From positions 62,001-126,000 of the forward strand of contig JAVUPY010000024.1 of NCBI GenBank assembly GCA_032252755.1: a stretch of DNA of 64,000 bases, read 5' to 3'. The position numbers and the translations under genes were made by a program. Shown here piece after piece: positions 50,539 to 59,966 of this stretch; within the stretch, counting starts at the first letter, position 1; each line of letters opens with the position of its first letter. The notes under the pieces were generated by a model. That model ran no database searches, had not been told where the DNA came from, and saw only the letters and a program-made list of their open reading frames with translations. This DNA is from Terriglobia bacterium. Lineage in GTDB: Bacteria; Acidobacteriota; Terriglobia; Terriglobales; Acidobacteriaceae.

Positions 50539-51930
50539 TCAGATGACATCGATGATGACGAGCGTGATGTCGTCCTGCTGGGTTGCGGATTGGGGCTGCC
50601 AGTTGCGTACCTCGGCGAGAAGGCGATCGGAGACTTCGACGGCAGTATGCGCCCGGGTGGTGCGAAGAACCTCCTCGAGTCGCGCATCCCCGAAAGCAGT
50701 ACCGGCCGAGTTCTCGGCCTCGATGACGCCATCGGTATAGAGGATCAGGCGATCTCCGCTGGTGAGCGCGATGTCGGCTTCGGGGTACTCAGTGTCAGGC
50801 AGTACACCGAACAGGAGCCCATTGCTCTCGATTTGCCTGAGTTCATTCGATGCCGCGTGCCAATAAAGCAGTGGCGGATGCCCGGCAGCGGAGTAACGGG
50901 CTGCGTTCCGCTCGGTGTCGATCCAGAGATAAGCCGCGGTGACGAACTGGCCGCGCAGTTGCCCGGTGAGTACGCGGTTGAGGCCGCGCATTACGTCCCC
51001 GGGTTTATCGGCGACCGCGAGTACCGATTGCATCGCGACTTTCACCATGGAAGCGATCAGTGCCGCCGGAACTCCGTGACCGGAAACATCGGCGACCAGG
51101 AAACCCGCGCGGTGATGATCCACAACTACGAATTCATAAAAGTCTCCGGCGACGGAAGCCATGGGTTTGTATGCGGCAGCGATGCGGGCGCGCTCCAATT
51201 CAGGAACTGCGGCCGGAAGGATCGAGTTCTGGATTCCGCGCGCGATCTCAAGTTCGTTTTCGATGGATACGAGGCGTCGCTCGTTCGCGAATACTTTTTC
51301 GGCGGTAACGTAGCCGAGTGACAGCACAAAAATAGCGAAGGATGGCGGTTCAAGCTCATCGACAGGAGATCGTCCGAGGAGATGATCCACGTTGATGTAC
51401 AGTGCCACGGCGGCAAAGATCAGCGTGCCGAAGGCCAAGACCCTGCCGGGCACGACCAGGTAACGGCGGGAAAGCGCTGGAACAGCCGAAACCGTCAGCA
51501 AAACCACGACAACGCAGACAGCCAGAGCATTGTTCCAACTCATGAACATCAAGGGCGATTTGCCCAGGGCGATTGCAGCAACTCCCGCAACTGCAATGAA
51601 CACCGCTGGGATCATGGCGAGTTCATTAAACTGCCGGAGTTTGCCTTTGCTCAGTTCCCACCAGAAGAGAAGCGCGGCGACCAGCACAAGATATGAAGAG
51701 GTGTCGTTCGCGTTATCGAGGATGCGCCTGACGTGTGGGGATAATGCTGCGCCGCCCAGGGTTGCGCGCAGGAGCATGCGTGTTCCGTAAATTCCGCTGA
51801 AAAGCCCGAACCAGACGAGAATCCTGTCTTCCTTCCGCCGGCGAATGAGCGCAATAGCGAAGCCGCAGAGGCCGATGAAGACGAGAACAGAACCGAGTGC
51901 GATGTCGAGTTGGTCGCGTAGAACGAGCAT
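50539..51930 (-). CDS. membrane-bound PP2C-type phosphatase (RsbU/SpoIIE-like)
   Basis: 463 residues. About seven hydrophobic helices cover residues 10-220, then a short helical linker (RRLVSIENELEIARGIQNSILP, the usual phosphatase switch helix) leads to a SpoIIE/PP2C domain. Metal-binding motifs are AGDFYEFVVVDHHRAGFLVADVSGHGVPAALIASMVK, YSAAGHPPLLY, ILYTDGVIEAEN and the final QQDDITLVII. Such enzymes dephosphorylate anti-sigma-factor antagonists. The ligand for the membrane domain is unknown, and no STAS or anti-sigma gene is adjacent. Confidence 0.9.
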   Translation of the reverse strand: MLVLRDQLDIALGSVLVFIGLCGFAIALIRRRKEDRILVWFGLFSGIYGTRMLLRATLGGAALSPHVRRILDNANDTSSYLVLVAALLFWWELSKGKLRQFNELAMIPAVFIAVAGVAAIALGKSPLMFMSWNNALAVCVVVVLLTVSAVPALSRRYLVVPGRVLAFGTLIFAAVALYINVDHLLGRSPVDELEPPSFAIFVLSLGYVTAEKVFANERRLVSIENELEIARGIQNSILPAAVPELERARIAAAYKPMASVAGDFYEFVVVDHHRAGFLVADVSGHGVPAALIASMVKVAMQSVLAVADKPGDVMRGLNRVLTGQLRGQFVTAAYLWIDTERNAARYSAAGHPPLLYWHAASNELRQIESNGLLFGVLPDTEYPEADIALTSGDRLILYTDGVIEAENSAGTAFGDARLEEVLRTTRAHTAVEVSDRLLAEVRNWQPQSATQQDDITLVIIDVI

Positions 51931-52010
51931 GGAAACGGCGAGGCAGGCTGCAGAGCCAACATATCAGAAACCAGCGGAAGAATAGAAGATCGGGGAAATA
52001 CGAAGAGAAG

Positions 52011-52043
52011 CCCCATCCAAGCCAACAACAGGCCTGAATGGGG
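52011..52043. repeat. dispersed palindromic repeat, family B copy 2
   Basis: CCCCATCCAAGCC and GGCCTGAATGGGG (two mismatches), close to the element at 49132. It lies 15 bases past the M16 gene's stop and may help end that transcript. Confidence 0.5.
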
Positions 52044-52058
52044 CACGCGAATTCCGAT

Positions 52059-53447
52059 TTACTGCGAAACGGTTTCGTAGGGAGTGAGTTGGTCAGCGAT
52101 TTTGGATTTGTCGCCGACGACTACGATCGTCATCTTGCCGGGAACGAGGTATTTCGCGGCGATTTCCTGCACCTGCTGGGGCGTAACAGCATGCACCTTC
52201 TGTACGTACGTCGCCAGGTAATCTTCGCCGAGCCCGTTGAGATCGACGTAGTTCAATTGGCCGACGATGCCCCGCCGCGAGGAATTCCGAAGAACGAAGA
52301 CCCCAGCGAGATAATTCTTGATGCCGGTCAGTTCCTCCGCGCTCGGCGGCTCCTTGGACAGGCGGTCAATCTCATAGAAGATCTCCTTCAGCGATGGTCC
52401 CGTCACCGCCGTGGTAACGTCGGCACTCTCAGCCCAATAAGCGGCGTGGTAATGCGAAGCCACCATGCTGTAGGGCGAGTACGTGTATCCCTTCGCCTCG
52501 CGGATGTTAGCGGTGATGCGCGACCCGAAGGAACCGCCGAGAAGAGAATCCATTACCTGCAGCGGGATGTAGTCGGGATTGGTGGGATCAGTGACCGGTA
52601 GCCCCATGATGATGGTGGACTGCGCCGCGCCTGGACGATCAACTACATCGACGACGCGCTTGCTCTCAGGCTTCGGCGCGAGCAGGAGTGGCTCCGGTCC
52701 CTTCGCCCACTTCCCGAACGCATCGGTGATCGCTTTCTTCACCGCCGCGGAATCGAACATCCCTGCGACGTAGATGTGCGTGCGCGCGGCGCCGAAGTTG
52801 TCACCGTAGAACTTGCGAACATCGGCGATGGTGTACTTGGACAGCATTTCGGAGGTGGGGTAGAGCCGCCCGTAAGGATGGTTGGGATAGATCAGCTTTG
52901 CGAACTGGTTTTGCGCGATCGAGCCCGGCTGAGACATGGCGATGCTCAGGGTCCGTTCCATGTCGTTCTTGACGCGAGCCAGTTCGGACTCGGGCAGCAG
53001 CGGGCTCTGCAGAACGTCTGCGATGAGCGCGACGGCCTTCGGTCCGAATTCGGAGAGGACGTCGGTCCGCGCGAAGGTCTGGTCGGCCATGGCGCCGAGT
53101 TCGAGTGAGCCGCCCATGCTGGCAAATTCACCGGCGACGTCCTGCGCCGAACGCGTCTTGGTGCCCTCCTTCAGCAGGTTGGTTGTGAGATCCGCGAGCC
53201 AGACCTGGTCGGCGCCTTCGTCGATGTTTCCGGCGCGCACCATAGCCGCTACAAATACTTTCGGCGTGGTGCCGTAAGGAACGAGCGTGACCTGCATTCC
53301 GTTGGGAAGCGCGAAAGTTTCATGTGCTGGAACTTTGAATGGTTTCGGTGGACCACCGGCCGGGGGCGTCTGTTTTTGTGCCAGCCCGGAGATGGTGCAG
53401 CCAAGGACGAAGAGCAGCAGAGCGAGATAAATTTTGAATGTCTTCAT
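52059..53447 (-). CDS. M16-family peptidase, inactive subunit
   Basis: About 462 residues with a signal peptide (up to ISGLAQ). The M16 fold is present (FALPNGMQVTLVPYG... and GGSFGSRITANIREAKGYTYSPYS, which holds the Arg and Tyr of the second half). The zinc motif HXXEH is absent: the expected segment reads WLADLTTNLLKEGT. In bacterial M16B pairs one subunit supplies the zinc site and the other the R/Y pair, so this protein should form a heterodimer with the product of the gene upstream (9-base separation). The third of three adjacent ATGs fits best with GGAGG. Confidence 0.88.
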   Translation of the reverse strand: MKTFKIYLALLLFVLGCTISGLAQKQTPPAGGPPKPFKVPAHETFALPNGMQVTLVPYGTTPKVFVAAMVRAGNIDEGADQVWLADLTTNLLKEGTKTRSAQDVAGEFASMGGSLELGAMADQTFARTDVLSEFGPKAVALIADVLQSPLLPESELARVKNDMERTLSIAMSQPGSIAQNQFAKLIYPNHPYGRLYPTSEMLSKYTIADVRKFYGDNFGAARTHIYVAGMFDSAAVKKAITDAFGKWAKGPEPLLLAPKPESKRVVDVVDRPGAAQSTIIMGLPVTDPTNPDYIPLQVMDSLLGGSFGSRITANIREAKGYTYSPYSMVASHYHAAYWAESADVTTAVTGPSLKEIFYEIDRLSKEPPSAEELTGIKNYLAGVFVLRNSSRRGIVGQLNYVDLNGLGEDYLATYVQKVHAVTPQQVQEIAAKYLVPGKMTIVVVGDKSKIADQLTPYETVSQ

Positions 53448-53462
53448 CATCATCCTCCGGGA

Positions 53463-54878
53463 TCAATTGCCGGCCGCGGCAGGCGCGGCGGGTTTCACTT
53501 CGACGCTCAATATGGTGCGGTTCGTAGGCCGCAGGTACTCCTGCGCAGTCTTCATCAGCAGCGCCGGGGTGACCTTCTGGAATTGCTCCTCGAGCGTGTT
53601 GATCCGCGCGGGATTGTCGTCGAACAGGGCGAAGCTGCAGAGGAGATCGGCCTTGCCGAAACCGCTGAACTGGTCGATCTGGTCATAGAGATCCGAGCGC
53701 ATCTTTACCAATGCGCGATCCAGCGTCTTCTGGTCAACCGGTTTTGTGCGTAATTGCTCCATGACGCCATCCACGGCCGCCATGATCTCTTCGGGCTTGG
53801 TGTTGTTGTCGTGGAAGAGGTCGACGGTAAACAGCATCGGTCCGTTGTAGTTGAACATGTTGCCCAGCATGTTGATGCCGCCGCCTACATTACCGGTGTA
53901 GCCGTGCTTCTTGACGAGTTCCTGGTAGAGCAGGCTGTCTTCGCCTTCAATCAGTATCTGGTCCAGCAATCCCATGGCGTAATACTCAGGGGTATTGCGT
54001 GGCGGCATGTGGTATGCGAAAGCCAAGGCAGGGCGTTTCGCGAGAGGATCCACCTTCGACACCTTCTTCTCTTTTTCCTGGCGCGGCTCGGTGAGGTCCA
54101 CCGGTGCCGGCTGCTTTTCAGGCTTGATCGGGCCGAAATACTTCGCGATCCATGCTTTCGCTTCCGCGGCGTCAAAATCGCCGACGACGGCGAGCGCCGC
54201 ATTATTCGGCGCGTAGTACGTCTTGAAGAAATCCTGAACATCTTGCAGGGTGGCAGCGTTAATGTCCTTCAGATCGCCGTAGAAGTTGTGCGCGTTATAC
54301 CAGTTGGTATTTGCGTACTGCGGCATGTCAAGCCACGGGAACCCGCCGTACGGCTGGTTGATCACGTTGACCTTGACTTCGTTGCTGACGACGCCCTGCT
54401 GATTCTTCAGATTGTCATCGTTGATCGCGAGGCCGCTCATGCGGTCGGACTCGGCCCAGAGCGCAGTCTGGAGCTTGTTCGAGGGCAGGACTTCAAAATA
54501 GTTCGTGAAATCGAAACGTGTCGAGCCGTTCAGGATTCCGCCGTTCTGCTGCACGAGCTTGATGAATTTCATCTTGCCGAGATTGCGCGAACCCTGGAAC
54601 ATCATGTGTTCGAACAGGTGGGCAAACCCGGTACGGCTCTTCGGCTCAATACGAAAGCCGATGCGGTAGTAAACGGCGACCGTAACCGTCGGGGCTGTAT
54701 GGTCCTGCGAGAGAATGACGCGAAGCCCGTTGGGGAGTTTGTAATACTCCACCGGAACATGGAACTGGGCGACGCTGGTTTTGGGGGACTTGTTCGCGGC
54801 GGTTGCGGGCATGGTCGTCGCGAGCGCGACAACGCTGAGCAGCACGGATACGAACACAATCCGAGCGCTAATTCTCAT
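53463..54878 (-). CDS. M16-family zinc peptidase, active subunit
   Basis: 471 residues. Signal peptide MRISARIVFVSVLLSVVALATTMPATAA. The catalytic motif is intact: RTGFAHLFEHMMFQGSRNLG (HXXEH), with the downstream glutamate expected in the following helix region. AGGAGG lies just before ATG 54878; the frame upstream to 55061 is not conserved. The C-terminus is rich in Ala and Pro (EVKPAAPAAAGN). It probably degrades short peptides in the periplasm together with the 52059 product. Confidence 0.9.
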   Translation of the reverse strand: MRISARIVFVSVLLSVVALATTMPATAANKSPKTSVAQFHVPVEYYKLPNGLRVILSQDHTAPTVTVAVYYRIGFRIEPKSRTGFAHLFEHMMFQGSRNLGKMKFIKLVQQNGGILNGSTRFDFTNYFEVLPSNKLQTALWAESDRMSGLAINDDNLKNQQGVVSNEVKVNVINQPYGGFPWLDMPQYANTNWYNAHNFYGDLKDINAATLQDVQDFFKTYYAPNNAALAVVGDFDAAEAKAWIAKYFGPIKPEKQPAPVDLTEPRQEKEKKVSKVDPLAKRPALAFAYHMPPRNTPEYYAMGLLDQILIEGEDSLLYQELVKKHGYTGNVGGGINMLGNMFNYNGPMLFTVDLFHDNNTKPEEIMAAVDGVMEQLRTKPVDQKTLDRALVKMRSDLYDQIDQFSGFGKADLLCSFALFDDNPARINTLEEQFQKVTPALLMKTAQEYLRPTNRTILSVEVKPAAPAAAGN

Positions 54879-55156
54879 AATTCCTCCTGGGTCGTAAAAG
54901 AGAAAACGGTGAGCATGGTAGGGACGACAACCATTGTTACGGGTAGCGGGAGATGAAAGTTCCCGCTGCAACATTGGACGAGCCTGAGTAGCGGAAGTCA
55001 ACGGTTTGTTCCCGGTTGTCAGTTCCCGGTTCCCGGTGCCGAACTCAGACCCATTACGCATCTTGGCGCGAGCCCCAGGTCTCGAAGAGGGGCAGGTTGG
55101 GACTCAGCAATGTGGAGCATGGCCACGCCCTGGTCGATTCAAGCATCTTTCTCCGT

Positions 55157-55405
55157 ATGGCAACGGACAGCCAGCACTTATTTCAGCGATCCACTCCTTC
55201 TGTGCAGAAGGGCGCACAATGCCCCAGTTGCTTCACCTTCAATCTGCTGCATCACCTTCCCGAGAACCGCAAGCGCCTGAGTTCACTCGGGGTCGAGGTT
55301 ACCTGCGCATTGTGTGGGACTCGCTACCCGGTCGAGAGACTCGCGCCCGACGACTCGGATTCACCTCTGCCTATTCAGGAAAAGGGCCGCCTAACCACCG
55401 GCTAA
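55157..55405 (+). CDS. small zinc-ribbon-like protein
   Basis: 82 codons starting MATDSQHLFQ. Two Cys pairs, CPSC (near residue 25) and CALC (near residue 53), are spaced as in zinc ribbons of the type in transcription or tRNA-related proteins. No strong ribosome binding site is visible. It faces the M16 gene and converges with the TonB receptor gene; the stop lies within the receptor's terminator hairpin. Confidence 0.5.
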   Translation: MATDSQHLFQRSTPSVQKGAQCPSCFTFNLLHHLPENRKRLSSLGVEVTCALCGTRYPVERLAPDDSDSPLPIQEKGRLTTG

Positions 55406-55412
55406 GCGGCCC
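55377..55412 (-). terminator. intrinsic terminator of the TonB receptor gene
   Basis: GGGCCGC (55384-55390) and GCGGCCC (55406-55412) with a 15-base loop; on the minus strand TTTTCC follows. It is shared with the stop region of the convergent small gene at 55157. Confidence 0.75.
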
Positions 55413-55438
55413 CAAGTCATTGCCAGGAGTTGCGAAGG

Positions 55439-58400
55439 TTAGAAGATGAACTTCATCGCAAACTGGATCTGACGCGACGATCCGGAGTCACCGGTCGGAC
55501 CACGGGTCGACTGAATCACACCGAAAGAGGAACTGGGGACTTGCGCCGTGGTTCCAGGGTTGCCGAAGTTCGGATGGTTAAACAGATCGAAGGCCTCGAC
55601 GCGAAACTCGTTACTTAGCCGCTCGGTGATCTTCGTCGTCTTGGTCACTGAGAAGTCGAGGTTTGCAAAGCCGGGCCCAAGAAGGGCATTGCGTCCCAAA
55701 CTCCCGAAGTGGAAGACGTTGTTGCCATTGACGACCTCCACCGGGATGGTGAAGGCAGCGCCTGCTCCGCATCCGGTTCCGGTGGTCGGGTCGCAGACAA
55801 TGCCGGACGGGAACCACTGAACGAGCCCGTTAACGATATGCTTGCCGACGGAAGGCAGCGACCCTGTCAAGTCAGGACGGATTCCGGTGAATCCGGTGAA
55901 GCCACCAATGCCGGTGCCCAAGCCGGGGTTGCCGGAAATGACGTTCAGCGGGTTGCCACTCTGAAGAGTGAGAATGCTTCCCAACTGCCAGCCACCTGTT
56001 GCGCGGTTGCCTTTAAAGGGCAGTTGATACACGGCACTGAAACTGAGATGGTGACGCGCATCGTAGTCAGAGGGACCGTAGTCGAGCCCCGGGTTCAGCG
56101 CGTCGGTGACAAGCAAGCCGTTGCGCGATGTGTTGTCAAACGCATGTGACCAGGTGTAATTGCCGCCGAACTGCAAGCCCTGGCTCAATCGCTTCGTAAC
56201 CGTGATCCACATGGCGTTGTAATTCGACGAGCCATTGCTGACCTGCTCCGTGATGTTGCCCAGATTAGGCAGGCCGGCGGGCGGCTGTATGGGGCTATCC
56301 GCGGCAAGGGTCGGGAACGGACGAACATAAGTACCGGGACTCGTCGGATCCGGTACCAACTGGTTCACGTTGATCAGCGTGTTGAGATTGCGGCCCTGAT
56401 TGCCGATGTAGCCCAACATCATGCCGAGCGTCGGAGTGAACTGATGCTCGATGTTGAGGTTGTAGGAATAAACGTGGTCGTCCTTGTAGTTGGGGTCGAC
56501 GGTGCCGATACCGAAGCCGCTGCCTTTCGCATCATTGAAGAGATTTGCATAGGTCGTATTCTGCTGGGTCGGGGTCGAAAGGAAAGACAGGGAGAGGTTA
56601 TAGGGCCAGTTGCCCGCAAAGGTGATCGGGTTGGGCTGGTCATACATGATGCCGAACCCGCCGCGCAGGACGGTCTTTCCGTCGTGGAAAAGATCCCACG
56701 CAAAACCAACACGCGGCTGGAACAGGGCGGCATTCTGGTTATAGATGTTGTTCCTGCCATTGGTGCCAACCTGTACCAACCAGTCCTTCTCGGGCAAGAA
56801 CAGCGACGTGCGATCCATGGCCTCGGTTGGAGACATGTTCCAATCCCAGCGCAATCCAAGTTCAAGGGTCAGGTAAGACGTAACCTTGAAGCTGTCCTGG
56901 CCGAAGAAGCCGATTGCATTCTCAAAAACGCGGGCCGGGCGGGAACTGGAATTGATTGAAAACCCCTTAGCCAGGCCCTCCTGGAATGCCGCGATATTGC
57001 TGAAATTGAGGGTACCGGCATCATTGGCAAAGCTGTTGCCGTTGTAACGCCGAATTTCGGTTCCGAACCTGACGTTATGGCGTCCGTGAAGCCAACTCAC
57101 GGTGTCAGCTATAACGCCGGTGTAATCGCCGCGCCCCTGCGGGAAATTGCCTATTCCGCCAAATCTCAGGTTCGTACCACCGATCGAGATCTGAGGTATA
57201 CCGACCGGTCCTGATTTCCCGTCCATGATACCGAGGCTCGAGGGATCAGCATTGTTGTCGGCGACGAACGTGATGTGGATGCGGTTGATTCCCGCGCGGA
57301 AGTTATTGACGAGCGTTGGTGAAACCACATGGGTTTCTTCGAGGGTTAGGATCTGACGGTGCGCGGCGCGGGTGTCACCTGCGCCCGGAACGGTGCCACC
57401 CTGCAGCGTCGGCTCCTGACGAAGGTCCTTCTGGAAGACGTAGAAGCCGTGCAGGCTATCGTTCTGATTGAAGTTGTGGCGTACATCGCCCGTCCACTGG
57501 TCGAGATTCACGGGCGCGGAGAGACCCTGAATGTACCTCGTTCCAGTTGAATCGTTAGCTTTCGGAATGAAGTCGAGCAGCTTTTGGCTGACTGGATCCG
57601 TGACTGCCAAGCGGTCTGTGTCGCTCAGCACGGTCGTGTTGACGGTCACTCCCTGGCGTTGACGCAGACCTTCGTAACTCAGAAAGAAGAAGGTGTGGTC
57701 CTTCCAGATTGGACCGCCTACCGCAAATCCAAAATCGTTTCTCTTGAACTTGGCTTTCGGGCTTGGAGCCTGGTTAAAGAAGTTGCGGGCGTCCAAAGCT
57801 TCGTTGCGGAAGAAGTCGAAAACTTCTCCGTGCCACTGGTTGGTGCCGGAGCGGGTGGCGACGTTGATCACGCCACCGGCGTTGCGACCGTACTCGGCGC
57901 TGGGCGTCGAGTTGTCCATCTTGAACTCGGAGACGGTGTTGATGGACGGCTGGAAGGTGATCTGGCCGTTGCCCATGTCGATGAGGTTAATGCCGTTGAC
58001 CATGAAATTCGTGGTGCCCTCGCGAGTGCCGGCGGTGTTCACGCCGAGCGAACCCTGGCCACGAATCGCGCCCGTCAGGAATCCGGTCGCAGGCGGAACT
58101 ACAGTGCCAGCAACCGTGCCGGATAACTCAAGAAGGTGACGGCCATTCAGCGGGAGTTGCTGCACCTTGTCGGTGTTTACAACTTCGCCGACGGTCATCG
58201 TGGTGCTTTCGATGACCGGGGCTTCGCCGGTAATCTCCACGGTTTCCGCAACCGAGGCAGGCTTTAGCTTGAAGTTCTGCGCTACGGTACGGCCGGCATC
58301 GACCTGCAGGCCCACCACCGTCTGCTTGCCCATACCATTAACCTGGACGACGATGTTGTATTTTCCGTAAGGCAACGAAGCGAGCAGGTAGTTTCCTGTG

Positions 58401-58612
58401 CTGTCCGTCTTCGTAACGCGGGTTATATTGGTTGCGGTGTTAATCGCGGTCACCTGTGCGCCCGGAATGACGGCGCCAGTTTGGTCTGTGACCGTACCCT
58501 GAATCGTCACGCTAGTCGACTGTGCCAGCAGCAGACTTGTCGTCAGCAGCGTGGCCACCAGAGCGCAGGTCACGATCCCAAATCGCAATACTGAACCTAT
58601 ACCTCTCCTCAT
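55439..58612 (-). CDS. Oar-like TonB-dependent outer-membrane receptor
   Basis: 1057 residues. After a signal peptide (up to SLLLAQ) comes a carboxypeptidase-regulatory domain (about 32-115, VTIQGTVTDQTGAVIPGAQVTAI), a TonB plug (about 130-250, VVNTDKVQQLPLNGRHLLEL...INLIDMGNGQITFQ) and a large barrel ending MKFIF. The pattern 'QLPLNGR', 'RSGTNQWHGEVFDFFRNEALDARNFFN' and 'LFNHPNFGNPGT' is characteristic of the Oar-like proteins expanded in acidobacteria. The ligand is unknown; roles in uptake or cell adhesion are reported for relatives. GAGGAGGGAAGAG precedes the ATG. Confidence 0.92.
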   Translation of the reverse strand: MRRGIGSVLRFGIVTCALVATLLTTSLLLAQSTSVTIQGTVTDQTGAVIPGAQVTAINTATNITRVTKTDSTGNYLLASLPYGKYNIVVQVNGMGKQTVVGLQVDAGRTVAQNFKLKPASVAETVEITGEAPVIESTTMTVGEVVNTDKVQQLPLNGRHLLELSGTVAGTVVPPATGFLTGAIRGQGSLGVNTAGTREGTTNFMVNGINLIDMGNGQITFQPSINTVSEFKMDNSTPSAEYGRNAGGVINVATRSGTNQWHGEVFDFFRNEALDARNFFNQAPSPKAKFKRNDFGFAVGGPIWKDHTFFFLSYEGLRQRQGVTVNTTVLSDTDRLAVTDPVSQKLLDFIPKANDSTGTRYIQGLSAPVNLDQWTGDVRHNFNQNDSLHGFYVFQKDLRQEPTLQGGTVPGAGDTRAAHRQILTLEETHVVSPTLVNNFRAGINRIHITFVADNNADPSSLGIMDGKSGPVGIPQISIGGTNLRFGGIGNFPQGRGDYTGVIADTVSWLHGRHNVRFGTEIRRYNGNSFANDAGTLNFSNIAAFQEGLAKGFSINSSSRPARVFENAIGFFGQDSFKVTSYLTLELGLRWDWNMSPTEAMDRTSLFLPEKDWLVQVGTNGRNNIYNQNAALFQPRVGFAWDLFHDGKTVLRGGFGIMYDQPNPITFAGNWPYNLSLSFLSTPTQQNTTYANLFNDAKGSGFGIGTVDPNYKDDHVYSYNLNIEHQFTPTLGMMLGYIGNQGRNLNTLINVNQLVPDPTSPGTYVRPFPTLAADSPIQPPAGLPNLGNITEQVSNGSSNYNAMWITVTKRLSQGLQFGGNYTWSHAFDNTSRNGLLVTDALNPGLDYGPSDYDARHHLSFSAVYQLPFKGNRATGGWQLGSILTLQSGNPLNVISGNPGLGTGIGGFTGFTGIRPDLTGSLPSVGKHIVNGLVQWFPSGIVCDPTTGTGCGAGAAFTIPVEVVNGNNVFHFGSLGRNALLGPGFANLDFSVTKTTKITERLSNEFRVEAFDLFNHPNFGNPGTTAQVPSSSFGVIQSTRGPTGDSGSSRQIQFAMKFIF

Positions 58613-59002
58613 CTCTTCCCTCCTCGTAGATAGAAAAAGAGCATAAAAACACCGCGACCTGTGCTCGCCTGAACAGTTCGATCAATCGAATGGGGTCTCT
58701 GCTACGGGTGTGGGGGGGAGCAGCAGAGGAGGAAGAGTTTGCCTCAAGTGCATAACACTTGTAAACAGGTTCTTTGCAATTTTTTTGTCTCCGACAGGCG
58801 TCCTCCTGTCGACCTTGCGTCCTGCCTGCCAGAAAAGGAGCGAAGCCCCCGCGCTGACCGGGCTCGCAACAATTCCATCCCATGTCCTTGATTCCTCCCC
58901 GGCGAAAGGCTCAAGATTTCCCCGTTTCGGGCCAGCCTTATTCTGAGCGTTCCTCCACCGGGGGATCGCAGATTCCATCAATTTCATCAAGAGGAGCACA
59001 GA
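58613..59002. other. intergenic region between TonB receptor and secreted-protein gene
   Basis: 390 bases between divergent genes. It should carry both promoters. I see no RNA gene and no repeat; the several short open frames have shadow-like composition. Confidence 0.6.
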
Positions 59003-59908
59003 ATGAAACGAGCCATTGTGGTTGTTGTTATCGTGATGTGCTTAGTCAGTCTGGTCGCGTTCGCCGAGGATGCCACCAAAGTGCCGAAGTACATCTGGGT
59101 TCAGAACGTGACGGTTGCGGGCGACAAGGCGGAATCGTACCGGGGGTTGGTAGGCCAATATCGACGCGCTGTTGACACGGTAAAATCCGATTCGTATTGG
59201 ATCACCGCGAGTTCCCTCACCGGAGACCTTCGCCAGCTCACATTCGTCAGTTTCTACAACAGCATGGCGGCAGCAGAAAAGGATTTCGCGGACCCTGCGA
59301 TCTCCGCCGAAGTGAAGCGTGTGAATCCCAACTTCTGGACAGAAACCGGAGCTGCGGAGTTAGAACCCCGGGGAAGCGTCGCCGTCTATCGCGAAGATCT
59401 CTCGTTCCAGCCTGGCAAGGTCCCGCCACCGGAAGTTAAGTGGTGGCGTATCAAAACCATTCACGTTAAGCCGGGATATAGGACTGCATTTGCCGACCTG
59501 ATGAAGGAAGAAATTGAACTCCTCAACAATGCAAAAGTCGATGAGCATTTCGCGGTCTACGAGGTCATTGCGGGGGTGCCGACAACCGGGCAGGTCTATT
59601 ACATCGTGACCCAAATGAAATCACTGGGCGAGATGGATGCTGATTATTCGGAGCAAATGAAGCCGTTCGTCACGCCCGTCATTCGGGAACACCTGGAAGC
59701 CGTGGTGCAGAAGATCGTAACGAGGGTCGAAGACAACCTGTTGATGGTGCGCCCAGACCTGAGCCGGGCACCCCAAGCCTTCCTGGCTGCGAACCCGGTT
59801 TTCTGGACGATCAAAGAACCGGAGACAGTAGCCGCGAAGGGCAAGGCGAAGGCCAAAAAGCCGGCGAAGGAGGCGGAGAGCATTCCACCCAAACTGGACA
59901 AGAATTAG
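59003..59908 (+). CDS. secreted protein with two ABM/dimeric-barrel-like domains
   Basis: 301 residues, signal peptide MKRAIVVVVIVMCLVSLVAFA, strong ribosome site AGAGGAG. Two similar halves, WVQNVTVAGDKAESYRGLVGQYRRAV...FYNSMAAAEKDF and IKTIHVKPGYRTAFADLMKEEIELL...MKSLGEMDADYSEQMKPFV, look like ferredoxin-fold alpha/beta barrel (ABM/NIPSNAP-type) domains. The tail is Lys/Ala-rich. The function is unknown; the fold often binds small molecules or heme. Confidence 0.7.
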   Translation: MKRAIVVVVIVMCLVSLVAFAEDATKVPKYIWVQNVTVAGDKAESYRGLVGQYRRAVDTVKSDSYWITASSLTGDLRQLTFVSFYNSMAAAEKDFADPAISAEVKRVNPNFWTETGAAELEPRGSVAVYREDLSFQPGKVPPPEVKWWRIKTIHVKPGYRTAFADLMKEEIELLNNAKVDEHFAVYEVIAGVPTTGQVYYIVTQMKSLGEMDADYSEQMKPFVTPVIREHLEAVVQKIVTRVEDNLLMVRPDLSRAPQAFLAANPVFWTIKEPETVAAKGKAKAKKPAKEAESIPPKLDKN

Positions 59909-59925
59909 TCTCTTGCCGAGCAGGC

Positions 59926-59952
59926 AAAGCCCGATCCTCGCGACCGGGCTTT
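59926..59952. terminator. bidirectional terminator
   Basis: AAAGCCCG / CGGGCTTT stem (8 bp), loop of 11 bases, with T-rich sequence on the plus side (TTTGTTATGTC). It lies between the stop of the 59003 gene and the stop of the convergent LysR gene, so it can serve both. Confidence 0.8.
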
Positions 59953-59966
59953 GTTATGTCTTATTG

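Noticed and set aside
53754-54956. Long plus-strand frame of 400 codons
   Set aside because: It is exactly antisense to the M16 peptidase gene, rich in Arg, Val and His, with no family resemblance; a shadow of high GC3 coding.
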